Shown: positions 6,850-9,970 of the stretch, in pieces
Layout: each line of letters begins with the position of its first letter
How positions within the stretch are numbered: position 1 is the first letter of the stretch
The notes under the pieces: generated by a model
Told to the model about the DNA's origin: nothing
The model's input: only the letters and a program-made list of their open reading frames with translations
Databases searched by the model: none
Assembly (NCBI GenBank): GCA_004558035.1
Contig: SFEJ01000048.1
Coordinates: forward strand, 1 to 9,970
Reading direction: 5' to 3'
DNA length: 9,970 nucleotides
DNA from: Opitutia bacterium
Lineage (GTDB): Bacteria > Verrucomicrobiota > Verrucomicrobiae > Opitutales > UBA953
Translations under genes and position numbers: made by a program

Positions 6850-7809
6850 TCATCTCCCGAGCAGCCAGAAGCCGATCTTGATCCAGAACGGGAGCGTGAC
6901 GACGCACGCCGCCGTGGAGATCAGCACGACGCGGAGCGCGAGTTTCGCGTCGCCCTTGTAATACTGCACGACGACGATGGGCAGCATCGCCGAAGGCATT
7001 CCCGCCTGGATCACGAGAATGCTGCGCAGATCCGGCGGGAGGCCCGGGCACCACAGCGCCGCCGCGACCATCAGCGCGGGAATCGCGCCCAGGCGCACCG
7101 CGACCGCGCCGACGGACGCCTTCGCGTCGTCGCGCAGGCGGAAGCCGCTCAGCAGCACCGGGAGCGACATGCCGACGAGCAGGACGCCGCTCGGGATCAT
7201 GCACGCGCCGAGCATTTTCGCGGAGTTCAGCGCCCACGCGGGAACGTGCCCGTCGAGCCCGCAGAAATTCAGCGCGACGGCGACCGCCATCGTGATGAAG
7301 ATCGGATTCACGAACGCCTTGGCGACTTTGCCGGGCTCGGGCTCGCCGCTGACGACCGCGAGCCCGACCGTCCAAATGCCGACCTCCACGCCCGTGTTGA
7401 AGAGCAGCATCATGCCGACCGTGTCCTCCGAACACAGCGACGCGCAGACCGGGAGCGCCATGTAGCCGTAATTGTAGATGCCCGCGCAGTAGCCGAAGAC
7501 GCGCCGCCGCGCCGCGTCGCCGATGCCGAAAAGCCGCGCCGCGAACACGGCGACGACGATGCCGAGCGCGATCGTGAGAAAGCCCGCGAAGAGCGTCTTG
7601 AGCACGACCTCGCAGTCGCGCAGCAGCGGGTTGCCGAGCACGCGGTCCGCGATCAGACAGGGCGTGAAGACCCAGACGACGAGCCGCATCAGCCCGAACT
7701 GCGTCTCCTGATTCACCCAATTTTTGCGGCGAAACAGGTAGCCGAACGCGGCGATGACGACGACCGGCAGCGTCGCCGTGAGAAGTGCCATTCCGGAAAC
7801 TTCGACCAT
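6850..7809 (-). CDS. AEC (auxin efflux carrier) family permease
   Basis: This is an inner-membrane transporter of 319 residues, the usual length for the bacterial AEC/Mem_trans family. About ten hydrophobic segments are visible: roughly 7-26, 36-54, 70-92, 103-124, 131-153, 163-184, 198-220, 232-253, 262-283 and 291-315. Family-like features are the IYNYGYMALP segment at 111-120 (the G/N-Y-G..P motif of the first half), FNTGVEVGIW at 137-146, NPIF at 168-171, and GMPSAMLPIVVVQYYKGD at 270-287 in the second half. The two halves form the inverted fivefold repeat typical of this fold. Bacterial members are secondary carriers of small organic anions such as malate or malonate; the substrate here cannot be read from sequence. 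The ATG at 7807-7809 was kept; Met7 (7789-7791) is an equally possible start. Neither has a Shine-Dalgarno sequence. No enzyme gene is adjacent to suggest a substrate. Confidence 0.88.
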   Translation of the reverse strand: MVEVSGMALLTATLPVVVIAAFGYLFRRKNWVNQETQFGLMRLVVWVFTPCLIADRVLGNPLLRDCEVVLKTLFAGFLTIALGIVVAVFAARLFGIGDAARRRVFGYCAGIYNYGYMALPVCASLCSEDTVGMMLLFNTGVEVGIWTVGLAVVSGEPEPGKVAKAFVNPIFITMAVAVALNFCGLDGHVPAWALNSAKMLGACMIPSGVLLVGMSLPVLLSGFRLRDDAKASVGAVAVRLGAIPALMVAAALWCPGLPPDLRSILVIQAGMPSAMLPIVVVQYYKGDAKLALRVVLISTAACVVTLPFWIKIGFWLLGR

Positions 7810-7820
7810 TTTGAAAAGGG

Positions 7821-7860
7821 AGGTTGAAAAAGGTTAAGGGTTAAAGGTTAAAAGGTGACA
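7821..7860. repeat. Short GGTTA octamer array upstream of the AEC permease gene
   Basis: Units AGGTTGAAAA, AGGTTAAG, GGTTAAA, GGTTAAAA and GGTGACA run head to tail on the plus strand between higA and the permease gene. This is the same unit family as at 4505-4633 and 6660-6809, but no inverted partner is seen in this gap. The rest of the gap to 7909 contains only a loose GTGGCAGGTGACG string related to the array. Confidence 0.6.
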
Positions 7861-7909
7861 AGTGGCAGGTGACGAACGGGAGAAGAGGTTGAAGCCGTCG
7901 AAACGGGAC

Positions 7910-8209
7910 TCACGCCGCGGCGGCGGGAACGAGAGGCACGATGCGCGCCGCCGCCTCCTTCACGGATTCCCGCGCGCGCATCAGATCGAAATGCGTCTGC
8001 GCGTTCATCCAAAACTGCGGGGACATTCTCAGCGCGGCCGCGAGCCGGAGCGCGGTTTCCGCCGTGATTCTGCGGTTTCCGGCGATGATCTGCCCGATCG
8101 CCGTCGCGGGAATGCCGCTCGCTTTGGCGAGGCGATAATTGGAGACGCCGAGGTCGTCGAGCAGTTCCTTCAGGTGCGCTCCGGGATGAGGAGTCTTCAG
8201 TCTGTTCAT
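7910..8209 (-). CDS. higA: HigA-type antitoxin, XRE/Cro-family DNA-binding protein
   Basis: This is a 99-residue protein of the HigA/VapI antitoxin family. It starts with the typical HPGAHLKELLDDLG lead (8-21). A helix-turn-helix follows at about 23-48 (YRLAKASGIPATAIGQIIAGNRR), then the family-typical ITAETALRLAAALRMSPQFWMNAQTHFDLMRAR (48-80). The tail is Ala/Pro-rich. It should bind and neutralise HigB and repress the shared promoter at 8518-8548. It lies 22 bases after the toxin gene, in the toxin-first order characteristic of higBA. Unlike most genes here it has a plausible ribosome site, AAGGA six bases before the ATG, which fits separate strong translation of the antitoxin. Confidence 0.93.
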   Translation of the reverse strand: MNRLKTPHPGAHLKELLDDLGVSNYRLAKASGIPATAIGQIIAGNRRITAETALRLAAALRMSPQFWMNAQTHFDLMRARESVKEAAARIVPLVPAAAA

Positions 8210-8231
8210 GCTTTTTCCTTTTCTAAAATTT

Positions 8232-8513
8232 TCAATGATAGTCGCAAATTCTTACGTCGTATGCGTTCCCGCCGACAAATTTAAAAACGATTCTCCATTG
8301 ATCGTTGACGCGAATCGACCATTCGCCGAGTTCGGGCGGATGGAGCAACTCGAGTCTGTCGCCCGGGAAAGCTCTCAAATCTTCAATCTGCGCGGCGAAA
8401 TGAAGGCGGTTCAGCTTCATCAAAGCGCGCTGTTGGATGTTCTGAGGCAATTTCCGAGAACGCGTTTCGTTGAAAATCTTTTCCGCTTCCTTGTCGGCGA
8501 AAGTTTTGATCAT
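8232..8513 (-). CDS. higB: HigB-type toxin, RelE/ParE-superfamily mRNA endonuclease
   Basis: From the ATG at 8511-8513 this is 93 residues, the normal HigB length. It begins MIKTFADKEAEKIF as family members do. Conserved features are GDRLELL at 51-57, WSIRVNDQWRIVF at 65-77 and the C-terminal CDYH. Asp91, Tyr92 and His93, together with the His at 58 and the arginines at 68 and 74, match the positions used by characterised HigB for ribosome-dependent mRNA cleavage, so the toxin looks intact. An in-frame ATG at 8583-8585 would add 24 residues and overlap the stop of the ABC gene as ATGA. I rejected it because the extra residues do not resemble HigB and because a good promoter lies between the two starts. 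The region is visibly less GC-rich than the flanking ABC gene, suggesting acquisition. Confidence 0.9.
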   Translation of the reverse strand: MIKTFADKEAEKIFNETRSRKLPQNIQQRALMKLNRLHFAAQIEDLRAFPGDRLELLHPPELGEWSIRVNDQWRIVFKFVGGNAYDVRICDYH

Positions 8514-8517
8514 GCGG

Positions 8518-8548
8518 ACAGTATCGCGCCACGATACTATCGCGTCAA
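8518..8548 (-). promoter_or_regulatory. higBA promoter with overlapping palindromic operator
   Basis: On the minus strand TTGACG (plus 8543-8548) is followed by exactly 17 bases and then GATACT (plus 8520-8525), a good sigma70-type pair. AGTATCG (8520-8526) and CGATACT (8532-8538) form a perfect 7-base inverted repeat with a 5-base spacer, overlying the -10 box and spacer. One more matched pair (8518/8540) follows after a mismatch. Such a dyad is the expected HigA operator for autorepression. Only six bases separate the -10 box from the HigB ATG, so transcription would start at or next to the start codon and give a nearly leaderless mRNA. Confidence 0.65.
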
Positions 8549-8581
8549 GCAACATTTGAAGGCGTCGTCGGAACGCCGGCG

Positions 8582-9970
8582 TCATTCCGCGCTCTGTTTG
8601 TCGTAGAGCTCGCGGTAGAGCGGGCAGTTCGCGTAGACTTCCGCGTGCGGGCCGTCGGCGACGATGCGCCCCGCGTCGAAGACGAGAATGCGCGTCGCCG
8701 TGCGGATCGACGAGAAGCGGTGCGCGATCATGAACGTCGTGCGGCCCTTGACGAGCTCTTCGAGCGCGCTCTGGATTTCCGCCTCGCTTTCGGAGTCGAG
8801 CGCAGACGTGGCTTCGTCGAGAATGAGAATCGGCGCGTTCTTCAGGAAGGCGCGCGCGATCGCGATGCGCTGGCGCTGGCCGCCGGAGAGGCGCCCGCCG
8901 CGCTCGCCGACGAGCGTGTCCCAGCCGTTTTCGAGCGACATGACGAAATCGTAGGCGGCGGCGCGGCGCAGGGCGTCTTCGATTTCGGCGGGCGTCGCGT
9001 CGGGTTTGCCGAGGCGGATGTTCTCGTAGATCGTGTCGGCGAAGAGAATCGGCTCCTGCGAGACGACCGCGATGTTCTGCCGCAGCTCGTGCTGCAGCGC
9101 GTCGCGCACGTCCACGCCGTCCAGCTTCACGTTCCCGCGGGCGACGTCGTAGAAGCGCGGGATGAGGTTGGCGACGGTGCTCTTGCCCGCGCCGGAAGGG
9201 CCGACGAGCGCGACGGTCTCACCGGGCTTCACGGAGAAGGACACGTTCTTGAGCACGGGCTCCTCGGGATCGTAGGCGAACTCGACGTTCTCGAAATCGA
9301 CGCTCCCGCGCACGGCGCCGAGCGGTTTCGGCGACGCGGGATCGGCGACTTCGACGGGCGCGTCGATGACTTCCTCCAGACGCGCGAGCGCCGCCGTGCC
9401 TTCCTTCACGCGGTTGTTCACCTTGCCGATTTTCTTGATCGGATCGTAGGCGAAATACAGCGCGCCGACGAGCGCGATGACGGTCTCCTGGTCCAGCCCG
9501 GCGCAGGCGGCGCGGTACACCGCGAAGGAGACCGTGCACGCGGCGATGATCTCGATGAGCGGCGTGAGGAGCTTGTCGTACTTCACGACCTTGAGCTGCA
9601 GGCGCAGATACGAGCGCACGTAGTCGCGGAAGCGGGAACACTCGCGCGCCTGCAGATTGTAGGCGCGGATTTCGCGCGGCGACTGCAGGCTTTCCGTCAG
9701 CACGCCGGAGAGCTCGCCCGCCTTGTTCAGCGCGTCGCGGGAACGCCGGCGGATGCGCTTGCCGATGATCTGCACGGGCAGCACCGTCACGGGAACGAGC
9801 AACAGGCTGAGCAGGAATTCCATCGTCGCGGCGCTCTGAAACGCCTGCCAGACGACGAAGCCGATCGCGCCCGCGAGCGTGAACGGCTGGATGATGAGGT
9901 CGTTCGTCACTTCGACGAGCACGCTCTTCACGAGCATCGTGTCGCCCATCGTGCGGCTCAGCAGGTCGCC
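8582..9970 (-). CDS. ABC exporter, MsbA-like half-transporter (5' end outside window)
   Basis: This is the C-terminal part of a fused membrane-plus-ATPase exporter, at least 462 residues in the window. The frame runs open to the right edge, where GDLLSRT precedes MGDTM. GDLLSR is the conserved intracellular-loop motif of MsbA-type exporters, so the Met at 9949 is internal and the true start lies beyond 9970. Counting from that Met, membrane helices lie at about 20-38, 42-62, 128-150 and 154-170. The nucleotide-binding domain starts near 215: Walker A GPSGAGKST at 250-258, Q-loop Gln298, signature LSGGQ at 354-358, Walker B ILILDEA at 374-380, D-loop SALD and switch His410. All are intact, so an active ATPase is expected. 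Relatives export lipid A, lipids, peptides or drugs; the substrate is unresolved. It ends 68 bases before higB. Confidence 0.93.
   Translation of the reverse strand, partial: GDLLSRTMGDTMLVKSVLVEVTNDLIIQPFTLAGAIGFVVWQAFQSAATMEFLLSLLLVPVTVLPVQIIGKRIRRRSRDALNKAGELSGVLTESLQSPREIRAYNLQARECSRFRDYVRSYLRLQLKVVKYDKLLTPLIEIIAACTVSFAVYRAACAGLDQETVIALVGALYFAYDPIKKIGKVNNRVKEGTAALARLEEVIDAPVEVADPASPKPLGAVRGSVDFENVEFAYDPEEPVLKNVSFSVKPGETVALVGPSGAGKSTVANLIPRFYDVARGNVKLDGVDVRDALQHELRQNIAVVSQEPILFADTIYENIRLGKPDATPAEIEDALRRAAAYDFVMSLENGWDTLVGERGGRLSGGQRQRIAIARAFLKNAPILILDEATSALDSESEAEIQSALEELVKGRTTFMIAHRFSSIRTATRILVFDAGRIVADGPHAEVYANCPLYRELYDKQSAE

Larger units (their letters stand above)
62..9744. repeat. Dispersed octamer GTTCCCGC, 18 copies across the window
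   Basis: Plus-strand GTTCCCGC starts at 62, 566, 1643, 2069, 4032, 4192, 5162, 6252, 6575, 8265 and 9131. The complement GCGGGAAC starts at 3952, 4264, 4700, 7238, 7923, 9632 and 9737. Fifteen of the 18 extend to CGTTCCCGC; the exceptions are 2069, 4192 and 9632. All copies are inside genes and every gene has at least one. The coordinates given for this entry span the whole set, not one continuous element. Confidence 0.85.

Noticed and set aside
9949..9970. ABC exporter starting at the Met at 9949
   Set aside because: The frame stays open to the edge and the residues before this Met (GDLLSR) belong to a conserved exporter motif, so the gene is cut by the window edge.

Overview
The window looks like a chromosomal fragment of a high-GC member of the PVC group. 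A Verrucomicrobiota or Lentisphaerota bacterium is most likely, perhaps a gut-associated Opitutales-like lineage. The reasons are a giant Gly/Thr/Ser-rich protein that joins autotransporter-type beta-strand repeats to a PEP-CTERM sorting tail, an M60-like (mucin peptidase fold) secreted protein, and intergenic DNA full of short purine-rich repeats. The lineage call is inference; no rRNA or other marker is present.

All seven genes lie on the minus strand, so transcription runs from high to low coordinates. In that order they are: an MsbA-type ABC exporter cut by the right edge (8582 to beyond 9970); a HigB/HigA toxin-antitoxin pair (8232-8513 and 7910-8209) with its own promoter and palindromic operator; an AEC-family permease (6850-7809); a secreted M60-like protein whose zinc-binding motif has been lost (4648-6633); IspD of the MEP isoprenoid pathway (3776-4498); a 500-base intergenic region with a composite inverted repeat (3274-3775); and the 1078-residue PEP-CTERM surface protein (37-3273). 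The genes do not form one pathway. Apart from higBA, the gaps of 100 to 500 bases suggest mostly separate transcripts.

Two DNA-level patterns stand out. First, the octamer GTTCCCGC (either orientation) occurs 18 times in about 10 kb, 15 times as the nonamer CGTTCCCGC. All copies are inside genes and are read in all six possible codon phases, so selection acts on the DNA word and not on a peptide. Second, several intergenic gaps carry arrays of 8-9 base GGTTA-type units, in two cases facing an inverted array across the same gap. The best protein-level observation is that the M60-like protein keeps the fold signatures but has F-H-L-A-R where the family has H-E-x-x-H, which makes it a probable pseudopeptidase.

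I saw no tRNA, rRNA, insertion sequence, CRISPR array or replication origin.
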